Below, in pieces: positions 1-12,700 of a stretch of DNA of 64,000 nt. The position numbers and the translations under genes are program-made. Source of the DNA: Albula goreensis (taxonomy: Eukaryota > Chordata > Actinopteri > Albuliformes > Albulidae). How positions within the stretch are numbered: position 1 is the first letter of the stretch; the number at the start of each line of letters is the position of its first letter. The stretch spans positions 44,099,682 to 44,163,681 of the forward strand of contig CM040742.1 in assembly GCA_022829145.1 (NCBI GenBank), written 5' to 3'. Under the pieces are notes generated by a model. That model was given only the letters and a program-made list of their open reading frames with translations. It searched no databases and was not told the DNA's origin.

Positions 1-10
1 GCTCACTCAC

Positions 11-734
11 ATTGGCGTCCTGGGGCGTGTCCTCCATGGCCTGCAGCCTGTTCTCCGTCACCCTCAGCTTCTCCTGCAGCCTGCTGATCTCCGTCCGGCT
101 CTCTGCCTCCGCCTTCTGCAGGGCCTCGTAGTCCACCATCTTCTTCTCCGCCAGCGCCAGCTTCTCCTCCAGCTGCTCCTTAGCCTGGGCCTGCTCCCGG
201 CACTCCTCCTGGAGCTTCTCCAGGTCGCAGAGCCGGAGCTCGGCCTTCTGGAGCCTGTCGGCGGCCTCCTTCAGCTCCAGGCCGTGCTGGGTGGCCTTGG
301 CCTCCGCCTGCCTCTTCCAGTTCTCGGCGCTCTCCTCCAGCTCGTCGCGGGCCTGCTGGAGGCGGGCCCGCTGGTCCTCCTTCTCCTTGGCCAGCACGGC
401 CGCCTCGATCTCGTGCTTGGCCTTCAGGTTCTCCAGCTCCAGCTGGTGTTCCATCCGCAGGCTCTCCAGGGCTGTCCGCAGCTCCACCAGGTCCTTGTCC
501 TGGCCGTCCTTGGTGCCGTCGGTGGTGAGGGAGGCCTTCAGGTCCTCCAGGGACCGCTGGTGGTCATTGACCAGGGTGTCCAGCTTGGATTTCCAGTTGT
601 CCATCATCTCCATGTTCTCGCGGGTGGCCTGTTGGAGCTTCTGCTTCAGGTCCGAGACCTCCTGAGCCTGCTTGTCCGCTGTGGCCTGCAGCCGCTCCGC
701 CTCACGCCTGGCCACGCTCAGGTCAGCCTCGTAC
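11..734 (-). CDS. clip2: clip2 large coiled-coil exon (last one in the window)
   Basis: This 724-bp exon encodes residues 564-805. The acceptor is ATAAAAAG|G TAC, with only a weak T-rich tract further upstream, and the donor is AAT|GTGAGT at the very edge of the window. It encodes continuous heptads without a break, including [55 protein letters not shown] and [17 protein letters not shown]. These align in order with mammalian CLIP2 ([29 protein letters not shown] and so on, from memory). GC content is extreme for the window, so antisense frames are also open but carry no recognisable protein. Confidence 0.94.
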
Positions 735-3700
735 CTTTTTATCATTTCCACACAAAACAACAAAAGAAGATAAATAACAAGAGGAATGCTCATTTTTCTT
801 CTCTAATGAAATACAGAACCATTCATGAACAAGGTCAAGGGAAAAATACACAACTTTTTACTGAAAAGGCCTCACCCTTCAGATATTCAGAGATTAAAAA
901 CAAAAGTTATAACATAATGACATAAAAATCAATTAAGATGACACAAAAATATAACAACATATATCAAGATGACTAATGGGACAAGGTTTAGGAAACTGGA
1001 CATGGCGAATGGGATGTGGTCTTTGAGAAGAGGCACAGTTGCTCGATGGCCATTTAAAGTCACCCTGAAAGGAGCTCGGAGCGATGCTGATGGTACCTCT
1101 CGCGCAGCTGGCTGCTCTCCTTGTGGTGCTCTCGGCCCGCAGTCAGGAGCTGCTCTCTCAGGATAAGGGCCTCGCTGTGGAGCCCGGCCCCCGCGTCCCC
1201 CTCCTCCACAGAGCCCACATTGGGGCTCTTCAGCCTGACCTGCAGCTCCTCGATCTCGGCCTTGCGCAGGGACAGCTCCTCCTCCAGCTGTATCACCCGG
1301 CTCTTCTCCTCCTCCGTGGTTTGCTGCGGAGCCCAAGAACCACACCATCATTCCAAAACAAACAAAAAAAAACCAAGGGCAAACGCTAACATGCGTGCTT
1401 CACGAGCACACCTTTCTGAAATGCTTATTTCACAGGGTACAGGCCCAGAGGATCTGAGTGCTTTTTGTCTCCAATTTCAAAAGACGGTCATTGGGAATAA
1501 ATCCAGGGAATCAAATTCTGAGCTGAGCCTGTAGACCGATAAGCATTTAAGAGGATATCCTTTGTTCAAAGGAATCTCCGGCTTGGAAGAATTCAAAACA
1601 ATATGTGCTTCTCAACCAGCTGATAGCGGTGCAACCTAAAGGTAAAACAAGAAAAGTTCAAATCAAGAAAATGCAATAAATGGAAGCCAAGCAAGCCGTT
1701 CCGAGTAAAGCTTTGTTCTAGTAAAGCAGCCAGCAAGACATGACATGGCAGAACCCATTTCCTGGCCCCCGAAGCAAATGCAAAGGTTTGTGGGAAATGG
1801 AACCGGTTAGAGAGTATGAGGTTATCTAGCAATGGCATTCCAGCATATTCCACATAGGGAGAATCTACGAGATCTACTTTGGAGATAAGAGATATTCAGT
1901 CCGAAATGTTAGTTTTCAGAGACTCTGTTGCTATCACCACATGCTGGGATTTTGCAGTGAGGTTCAAAGCACTGTTAGTGTTATCAAACCATAGAAAGAA
2001 GAGCAACGCGCCTAAAGATCCCTTTCGTCTGAGTAAAGAAGCTTTCCTGTCATTCAGAAGAGTGTAAATGCACAAAGCATCTGCTCGATCGGCTCATCGA
2101 TGCTAGGACAGAGCAGTAGAGTAAAAACAGCAGAGAGTTTGAGTTGGAGGGTTCATTCTCGTTTCACCTGCTTTCTCTTCCCCAACCTCAGGGGTAGTGC
2201 ACCGTGTTTGCGCCAAACCTGTCGATAAACAGCAGACCTTGTGTATGAACAGAAATGTGCCTGACATTGTTTCTCACAATGTGTCCATCTAAGCATTCTT
2301 CAGTCTCAGCCTGCAGAACATATGGCTGAACATATGAGCCAACAGCTGTGTGTGAACGGTCTCAGGTCTGCACCAAACTCTCTTCAAAGATGACATTGTC
2401 AGCTAGGCAGACATCAATTACGTAATCCACTACTTACTAAAGTATAAAAAATAACAAAAGAATATGTTTGAAAATGTATGTTTTCATATGTGCATGTCAT
2501 TTTAAATTGATAATTTTCACCTAAATTAAAGCATATCTGACGCGTCTATTTACAAAATCTTTACTATTTACAATATCAATAAGATGTGTTTGGCCAAAGC
2601 AGTGGAATACCAGTTAAATCTATGGGTAGCTGGTTAGCTTAGTAGGTGACACCTTCATTTAAATGGTTAGGCGTAAACAGTAAACATGTAGTGACCAAAC
2701 ATGCATCATGTTACCACACACAAAAGGCTGACTGCGAAGCGAGTGAATGACCTCATGACCATGAAATTCAATTTAGGAGTTTCCTTCACTCTTCCTCAGT
2801 AAAGTGAGATAACAGAATTATTATAGACTTTGGCTTGACCACTAAAGGCAACAAAGAGCTTCATTCACCAAATAAATCCCTTTAAGCTAGATGTTCTTAA
2901 TGAACGTTAATCAGTGGCGTGTTGTGGAGGTGAGGATGCCGTCTGAGGTGGTGAGTGTACTGTAACTCCAAAGTCTATACCAGGCTACACCACCGCTGCT
3001 GCTAAAACAACAAACCAAAAACTATTTCATTAACATGGAATGGTGGTCTTTTCATAAAATTGTTGGAATTGGTTAAAATGTTGTAGTGCTGGACAAGGGA
3101 ATGTTGGGAGATTGTGTCATCATAGTTGAATGATTCAAATTGATCCAGCTCAACTGTCAGCGCAGATGGATTTGGACAGAGTCCACAGAAGTCAGAGCAA
3201 AATTGGGATTCTGGGGCTTTCCGTTCGAGTGGGAGGCTCTGAGGACAGCGACAAAAGTAAGAGGCACGGAGACGACAGCCTTCGCTGAAATGTGAAAGGT
3301 TAAGAATCAACGATGACTCAGACACAGCAACCAGCTAAAAACTCAACGAGACTCCTCTCAGACACTCCAGCACTCCAGCACTCCCTCCAGCAAAGTGCAG
3401 GCCCAAATGGGAGCGAAGCTGAGTCCGGTGGAAACTGAAGCAGCCTGTTACAGACATGGAACTACACATTTCAGAGGATAACAACAGCGGACAGATGGAG
3501 CTCTTTCAAAGACATTCCCACACAAGAGGCAGCTGGCACGGGCTTCCTTTGGCTGGGTTTTACACTCTTTTCCCTATCAAACTGTACCGTTATCATCCAC
3601 CCTCACAAATAATAATCACTCCTAAGACTTTTTTTATATCCATGGTATCGTAAATACCATTTGAGTTACTTGGATCAAGACAATTGTATTTTCCTTTTGT

Positions 3701-6700
3701 ACAGCCAAGGGGACATTATTTAGCGAGAGTCTACAAAATTTTCAAACAGTTGTAAATCACAAAATGAGTTTGTGTTAACTTGTGTTAAGCTGCTTCAACA
3801 GTTAAGATGATTTGGTCCAGATGGATGTTTTTATTATTATTTATTTATTTATTTATTTTTTTTTTTTATGAGAAGCGAAACTAAAAGCAAAAGTGACCAT
3901 GGCAGTGGGCTGTGGGCCCACACGGTTTGGTGCAGGGCAGGCGCAAGCAGAAATTGTGCTGAGAACAACAGAATCCCCCAGGACCCCAAAAACCATCAGG
4001 AAAGCAGAAAATGAAACAGCTCTGCGGGAAGGGAGGCAGGGGGTGGGCTGGGGTGGGGTGGGGTGGGGTGGGGCGGTGTTTGCAGGGTGCTGATCGCTTC
4101 TCTAAAGTTACCCTCTGTTCCTCAAACTCTTTCTGTAGCTTTTCCGCTTTGGACCTTTCTACCAGCAGACTCTGCTCGAGCTGCCTTATACGGGCATGCT
4201 CCAGCTTCGTCTGAGTCTGAGGAGAGACAGAGAAGAGACAGACAGAAGGAAGGAAAAAAAAAGAAGAAAAAGAGGGGATGGAGAGGCACAAAGAAAAAAG
4301 GGACAAAGACATATTTTCAGAAAGGTTAGGCTGCAGTGGAAAGAGGAGAACAGTTGAGGAAAAGACAGAGTTGCTTTTTTTTTCCGGAGAGCGGTGTGAG
4401 TGTGCGGGTGGCGCATTCCGCAGGGGCCGCCCCGTACGGCGAATCGCCGGGCGACACCGAGCGCGAGGGCCTTCCGGGAGCTGCGCTTCCACCGCCCGCC
4501 CGGCCGTTATTGTGCAGGACAAACGGGCAGTGTGTGCCGGGCTCACGCCGGCCGAACAATCGGCCATTGTGAGACACTTGGCGCCCTATTCTTCCACATG
4601 GAGACAGGGCCGCCCTAGGGACGGCCAGGGGCTCACAGCGCCGCCGGACAGGGGTACACTTATACACTCTTTCATCCTCTTGCCAAATCTTCTTGACTTT
4701 CAGGGGAGGAAAACTGTTAGACATGTTTTCCGCAGAACTTGTTTGTATAGTGACAAGGATCAAGCGAGATTCTCCCTTGGGAGGGCCACAATATCAAAAG
4801 GACTATCATGATAATGGCAGAACTTTGTTCTTTTTTATACTCTGGGATAATAGTATTGCCCTTTGGAATAAAAGATTACTTAATCTCCTCAACATTTGAT
4901 CAACATGGTAAAGAGCTCTTAAAATTATGTTATGTTATAAAGCCTATAACATATAGAGTTTTTTCATCCAGAGAAATAGTTTTTCATATGAAACTACTGG
5001 CAATCAACATGGCAGATTGGAATGTTGTTATTCCTTCATCAGATCAACAATGTACAATCTTTGTAAAATGTACTCAAAATACAAAAATTAACAAGATTTG
5101 GTGTCAGATTTCAAGAGATGATTCTTAAATTGCAGAGCTAATTTCAATGTAGGAAATGTCAGTTCTGTAAATGTCAGAGAAAGGCACAAACAGCGAAGGA
5201 TTAAAAGATACTGGCACGTAATATTCAGAACATCTTTCAATATTTGCTTAGTAATGTTGGGGATGTATTTAGCCAATTTGCAGTATCAGTTCTCTACCTG
5301 TAGAGGGAGCTTTTGTCTATACTTTGTGATCCTGACTTTGAATGTTCCACATTATGTTTACCTCCAAGTCTCCCTTAGTGATGGACTCCTCCTCCACGCG
5401 GAATTGAAGATCCTCCACTTTCCTGTAGTAACATATAACAACCACCAGATGTCAGGCAAGTGCCATTTACCATGTTAGTGACACATTTTTGCAAAGATAA
5501 AAAAAAAATGGCCATAGATTCCTCTGATACCATTACATTTTCATTTTAAAATGTTCAGCTGATGATTAAGTAATATCTGTTTAACATGGATCTGCATGGC
5601 AACCCATGCTGTCAGAGTTATATTTTTACAGGCCCTCCGGTAAAGGCAAAATTAAGCTCCCCTCCACTCACAGATTTTTTGGGAGATAACCTTGAGACCC
5701 GTTCTTCCCACCCACCTTTTTTCCTCCTCAAGCTGATTGGCCAGTTCAACCTTGTCCTTCTGAGCGCTAGCCAATAGAGCTCTCACTTGCTGCAGGTTGC
5801 TCTCTGCCTCAGCTGCAAGCTGTGTTTGGAAGTGAAAAGGAAATGGAGACATGCTGTAACAGAGCACAACTCAACTTAGAGGACGGTTCAAACATACAAC
5901 CTGAACAATGGCTGGGAAAAAAATGACCTGAACCTAAATAATCTCAGGCTGCTTGATGAAAGATGTCTGGTAGTTCACTTATAACTACAATTGTCAGTAA
6001 ATTCAGATGAGAACAGACATTTCAAAATGAATCAGTGTTTTGTGTTTCAGTGGACACAAAACTTAAAAAACTTGCATAAAATCAGTGCATAAAACCAGTG
6101 GCCCTTATAAGGCCGTACTGCAAATGGTTGGTGTAGCATATGACATTCTATGATCCAAATGAAAAATCAAGTCAAAGCAAACACTTCTGAATGCTGTTAA
6201 AAACAATATACTGAAATGAATATTTTACTCTAATTCTGGTGAGTTCTGAATGATTTTAATTTAGGTGAGTTCTACATTTTTCAGTCCAGATCAATCAAGT
6301 ACATATTCAATGGACTGTCTATGCTTTTGTTCAATAAAGTTAGACTCCTTCATGCTGATCCATTACTGTTCTCAAGGACAAACCCACCCACCTTTTCATA
6401 TTTTACTAATCTAATCTAATCTAATACGTTTATGGATTCCATATGCATTTTTGAGATTCAGGTCAAAAGTCATTCAGGTTCCAACAAACAACACAAAGAC
6501 ATCACATCAATTCTGCACCTGAATCACACATATATTTTTGCCATTTCCCACGTTGTCCAATTTAAAATTTGCAGGTATTGACATGGGATTGCATGTGCAC
6601 ATGTGACATCTGTGTGGTTTTTCTCCATGAAGGGCAGCCAGACTTGATCAAAGTGTGGCGGCCCCATGCAGGCGAAGGAGGTCGGACGCTAACCTGGGCG

Positions 6701-9700
6701 TGCTGAGCTTTGAGCGTGCTCAGCTCCTTCTCCACCTCGCAGATGTGGCTGGTCGCCTTGGCGACCTCGGCCCGCTCCAGGTCGCGCTCCGCCAGCAGCT
6801 GCTCAATGTGCTGCTGCTTCTCCTTTAGCGCCTCCTGCAGGGCCGTGGTGCCCGAGATCTTCCGCGCGTACCTCGACGAAGTCTCCGTCAGCTAGGGGGC
6901 AGCGATGAGCCACACACGTCAGACCACAGACTTTGCTTGTCCCGAAAGCATACTATAATTATTTTATCACTTACATAATGCACCTGGATTCTAGTTTTTG
7001 GCTCATCATCGCCACACCACAGACCCTCTGCAATCCCAAACTCCAGACTGGATAGAATAGACAGCCTCACAACAGCTACTATGAGTCTGAAAAAATACTG
7101 TCTCCTTCGTGGCATAACATCGTCAAACTGCATGGAGTTGCTTTGCTAGAAAAGCAATGGTCAGTTACTACCTCTGAGTAATCATGGCCTTGTCTAAGTG
7201 GGACGAATCTGTAGCAGCCATTCAGAACTGGGATATTTCAAACTTCTAACTAGATACCCCAACAGAAATCCAATGGCACCAATAGGCTTGCAGTCTGCCT
7301 ATGTCAAAAAAATCAATGCATGTTTTCCGGATGTCTGTCAGAGATGGCATGGCTGGAGTGGAGATGGATGACAGGGTTATCACAGCTGAACAATTTCAAT
7401 GATATTACCCACCGATGCATGACGCTGGATCTGTGCGATATGATGTGAGACACTCCTGCTAACAGCTGAATGACTGCTAAGTAAGATTTTACGCAATACA
7501 GAGACGGCAAATTAATTACAACATCAGAATTTATGTATGACTTGTCGGCCAAAGTGGCATTAATAATACATTGTAATACAGCTATCAGGGTGGGCGTGAA
7601 GAATCTGCCCAGCTAACAAATGCTCCAGGAATATTTTCTGAAATTTGTACTCATAGCAGGTAACACCAAAAAAGGGATCTGAGACTGCTACAGCGTTAAA
7701 GCTGGAAGCTAATTGGCATGCAGACTGTGGACTGACTGATTCTGATGTGCTTTCTGTTAGCTGGGTATAGCTAAGAGCTAAAATGGGCAGCATATTCCAG
7801 TGGATAAGAAACAAAGACTTGTAATACATGCTGTAGATATGCTACAGCATTTATTACAAATTCTGATAAATTCTAGACCACATGTCAAGAGGCCAGGCCA
7901 ACAACATGTACAATTTGATTGAGACACTGACTCTCCCAATCCACAAAAGCCTTCATCAAAAGGCCTCGAAAACGTCTCCACTCTGATGAAACATGTCTGA
8001 GCGGAAGGAACGCCGGCACGCCCACCACACCCCACCCCTCCCCTCCCCTCCCGTCCCGCCTCTCACCAGGCCGGTGCGGCTGGGCCGCCCCCCCACGGAG
8101 GACGCCACTGAGCTGACGGAGCTGATGGAGGAGCTGCTGGGGCTGTGTGCCAGGGAGGACACCCCCATGGCCATGCGCTTGCTCTTCTTGGCCTTGGCCG
8201 GGCTGGTGGAGGGGAAGCCGATGCGGATCACCTTGTGGATGGGGGCGAAGAGGCCGAACTTGGGCAGGCACTGGAAGTACCTAGGGGGAGGAAGACGCCG
8301 GTGTCACAGACTGGCAGTCAGGTCTGAAACAGGGGCTCCATGCAGGGGCTGCAGGCTATTCACAAAACCAATTATCACAATAATCTGACCCAAATATCCA
8401 ATGACGATAATGCCATTTAATGTTGGGGCTTTTATACTTTGTTGAAGAAATGACCATAAAAATGCAAAATATACAAGAGTTTTTGGAACCCGGCGTTACC
8501 TAAAACATTCAGTTCACTTGCAGTGTTCATGTCAGAGCAGTGCTAAGCACACATTATTTCCACTGTTTTGTATTTGCATACACATAGGAAAAAGAACATA
8601 GGAGCAATTTGCACGTGTCAGTTCCAAATGTATAAATGATTCAACATTGGTGCTTAACTTTCTGAATTCCTGAATTGAACCCAACTGTTACTCTTTTATG
8701 GTGATTTTTTTAAAATAGGTTACACAAAGGTCAGCTTGAATTTTTTCCTCATGTTATTTACGGAACACAGTTCATTTGCCACCTTGTGTACTGACACTAT
8801 CCTGGCACTTCTTTTAAACTGGAAAATAATAAGAGAAACTACTTTCTAATAAATAATAAACAACAGCAAAATAATAAATTACTTTCACTATCTGAGATAA
8901 CAGTGGATTAAGCATAATTCAGGTCTTAGATGCATCTGAACTGTTTCAGTTAATTATGGCTGTTTGACCATTTAAGAATTATTTGACATAAATGCATCTA
9001 ATTAATCATGCAGACTTTTAAGAAATCGAAATAAGCAGCTGCAATCGGGCTTGCTACAACGTTACGCGAGCTGCAATAAAGCTTTCACGATGGCATGTGG
9101 TAAATGAAATATGAGGCGAATATAACTGCACTCATTTGTGTAGTCTGCCATGTTCGCGTACGCTTTCTGGATGTGGGTGCAATCTACTAGCATGTAGAGA
9201 AAATGCTCAACATCCACAGGCACTTTTGGACATGTACTATACTCAGCCTCCTCTGAGTATCCTGCACAGTCAGTCTCTGTCACACATGCGCAGAGAGACT
9301 TTCTGAGGTCAGACATGGTACATGCAGAAATGTTCTCATTCCAGACCCCAGACTGGCTCTGTATGTTAGATTAATGGCAGACATGGTGCAGAGTTCATAA
9401 ACTCTGAATGCTTCCAGAAATGGGCTCTTGCTGGAATCCCAAAGACCAGAAATCTCTGTACATTGGACCTCTTTATCAAGCGTGGGAGATCTGACTATAT
9501 ATTTTGTCTGTTGCTTAAGTGAGAAGATTTTTTGTCAGCACAACAAAACATTTCCTCAATTGAGATTCTGAGAAAAAAACAACAAAAACAAAGCTGGCCC
9601 AGCCAACATGTGCTACACTTCACCCACGTACCGTGAGAAGAGGGCTTCATGTTTAATCGCTCACACAAGAATGAAAGGCGTGTTTGTGTAGCAGCATGGC

Positions 9701-12700
9701 TAATCCATAATTAAGATAATGTCCCCTGTTTGTAATGATGAATGGATCTGTGGCCACAGACGCCACATAGTTCTTGCCCATGCTCAGTAAGGGTCACGCA
9801 CAGCACTGTACATACCTTGTCCCAGCCACGGCGCCGTCATTCTTCCCCAACGGCTCGTCCAGCTCGACACCGCACCACTCGCCCTTGGCGAAATCGGTCT
9901 CACCAACATATCTCACCACGCCTGTTTTAGTCCCGCCCACCTGAGGGAAAGAAAATGCAAATGTCACCGTGTTACAAATTACTAAAAAGTCCAAAAAGTC
10001 TTTGGTGTGGCTGGTGTCAAGAACCACTTCATTCATCCTCACATTTTTCAGGCGTACAGACACATCACATCCTGAAGTTTGAAAACGTTGTTTATTCATC
10101 CAAGTAGGAAAGGTGAAATTCCAGTGAATGTATATGCAGTCTGCCTTTCCTTTTTTCCCGTGTGTGGGGCAGTGCTTTCTTGCTTAGATGAGACGTACAT
10201 AACCTATTACATCATTAAGCTACTGAGCAATTGAGGGGATCATTCATTTGCTAACTGGTAAACTCTTACATCACCACGTTGTCACTCATTGGTGACTTCA
10301 TGCATGCGTAACCATGACAAAATACACAGCGAATCAGAACCCACTGCTTCAGTCTACACAGCGAATCAGAACCCACTGGTTCAGTCCAGCAGGCCACAGG
10401 GTTAAAGAAAGGCTGGGACCTAATCAAACACACTTAGTCTCGTTAAGAGCATACTCAATTCACTCACAAAAGTCACATCACAATTCAGCATAAGTTTTTT
10501 ATTGACTGTTGTCTATTTTATTGGAGACAAGGGTTTGCTACGATTCTTTTTTATGAGTATTTCTTCAAGCAAAATCAGGAAGTAGGTCTGGCTCTGCCTT
10601 TAAATAATCAGAGCGCATAACACACACCAAGTCACTCTGCTTCTAATTTTCCCCGCCAGTTACATAATCAAAAACAGTCTGACCCCACATTTTAATTTAC
10701 AACAAATTTAAATTACAACAAACAAGCAGATAACACCTTTATTCACATTTACACTCAATATCTCCTCTTAGTTCATTACAAACAAAATGTGTGCAGTCTT
10801 CAATGAGCCTCATTTGCAAGTATACATTTTTGCAAGGAAAAAAGATAATTTAATACATTCAGGATGATACCTGGAATTTCTTTCCCTTTCCACTATGGAT
10901 AAATTCCACCTATAACCATCATTTTTACTTTAAATCTACATTTTGTTTTTTGTGACGCTAAGAAAAATGTTCAAATGTACATGTGTATATAGGGGACAGA
11001 CTAACAGACAATACACATGATAATAAAGGAAGTCATACAGGCAAGTTTCTTCATGCTGGCTTTTTAAAGGATGATCAATGTTTCAGCTTGTCTGCCTTCA
11101 TCAGGGTGAAATACAGCAGGGAGAAGACCGAGCGTGTCACTCGCTTAGTTATTTTCATAAATGCGTGCAAATGTAAATGCTTAATAAATGAGACCTGCTG
11201 TACAACACTGATCGAATCAAAGCGGGGCGGCCTCACCATCAGCTGGTGGTCGACTGGCCAGTGTTTGGCTTGGCCGATGAGGGAAAAGTAGGCCGATGCT
11301 GTCGTGTCAGACGTGGGGGGTTGGGGGCGGAATGGATTTACAGTATACTGTCACACGCCGAACGGCAGCGGGACGATTCTGATGAATCTCGACACGTGAG
11401 AATCAGGTTCAACAATCAAAGCGAGGAAAGCGTCTGAGGAACCTCCCGGCCCACAGCGGAGCGGAGGAGACGTTTAATTCTGTATGACTGGGAAAACTGG
11501 GCTGGCCTACTTTTCACAAGCTGCGTGATCTGAAAAAGGGGGTCAGTGCCAGTTACACTAGTGAGATTAGACAGACCGAAAGCAGATTTGGCATGAAGAT
11601 GGAAAAAAAGCCTGACAAAAACACAAAGGCCACCAGTCCTGTCTGTCGGTGTCAGGTGAACGGGTGTCACTCTAATTTCTGAAAGAGACTTCGTGAGCTT
11701 CTTCTTGGAATATTGATTTCATTCACTGGTGACTTCATGCATGCGTAACCATGACTGAATACACGGTGAATCAGAACCAACTCTTTCAGTCCAGCAGTCC
11801 ACAAAGCTGGGACCTAATCAAACACACTGAGTCTCGTTAAGAGCATACTCAATTCAGTCACAGAAGTCACATCACACTTCAGCGTAAGTTATTTATTGAG
11901 TGTCGTCTATTTTCTTGGAGACAAGCAAACATGTATTTTGGAATATAAACTTCTCAGTGTGAAACAGAATAGCATATGCTCTTTCAAAGACATGACTCTG
12001 TTTGATTGAATTGCACATGTCCTTAAAGAGGCTAAGTTCCCTTGATTGAATCCCAGCCTTACACTTCTCTGCTCAACAGAGACTGTAAAATCCATAAGCC
12101 ATAAATGAATTATCTGGAAATGAAGTAAGGAAGCAGTCCTATAATTGCAGATGATAAATGTGTGATTTCAAAGATAAAAGGTACAAATGTTCTGTGGAAC
12201 GTGGTTCCTCTGCACTTTTGTTCTCTAACCGATAGGAAAAATTCCGCCGTGGGAAAAGCTAAGGCTGATGGGATGCAAAGCGCTGCGAGATTCTGTCTGA
12301 AGTCGGATTTTGCGTCCTGAGGCAGGGATGACTAACCCCATAATTACAGACAGAGGAGAGTCATGCTCCTTTAGACAGACCGTCAGAGGTGTGTCGTAAC
12401 TGCTTTTTGCCTGCTGCTTTTTTTAGATCAGTAAATATAACAAAGCAAAACAGGCTTTAAGGTTATCCAAAAAGATGAGGACAGTGATGATAGCCTTTCT
12501 GTTGCTCTTTCTCCCATCCCTCTCTCCCTCACTCCCTCTATCTGTCTCTCCCTCTCTCCCTCTATCTCTCTCTCCTTCTCAGTCTCTCTTTCTCTGTCCC
12601 TCCTTCTCTCAGTCTCTCTCCCTCATTGCATCCCTCTCTTCCTCCCTCTCTTCCCCTCTTCACCCCCTCCCGACACTCTCTTTCCTCTCTTTCTCCTCTC

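Larger units (their letters stand above)
1324..4111 (-). other. clip2: clip2 intron, 2.8 kb
   Basis: AT-rich intron. It holds a lone relic of the 76-bp minisatellite (about 2930-2980) and a homopolymer/ATTT stretch near 3830-3868. It also holds a four-plus-run GGGGT tract at 4040-4075, close to the donor of the upstream exon. No coding signal was recognised. Confidence 0.8.

Noticed and set aside
284-925. 213-codon plus-strand frame rich in Leu/Gly/Val
   Set aside because: It is antisense to the conserved clip2 coiled-coil exon. It stays open because of GC-rich codon usage on the other strand, and it overlaps no recognisable family.
2626-2690. tRNA or SINE head (agctggttagcttagtagg)
   Set aside because: Resembles an A box, but no B box, tail or cloverleaf follows.
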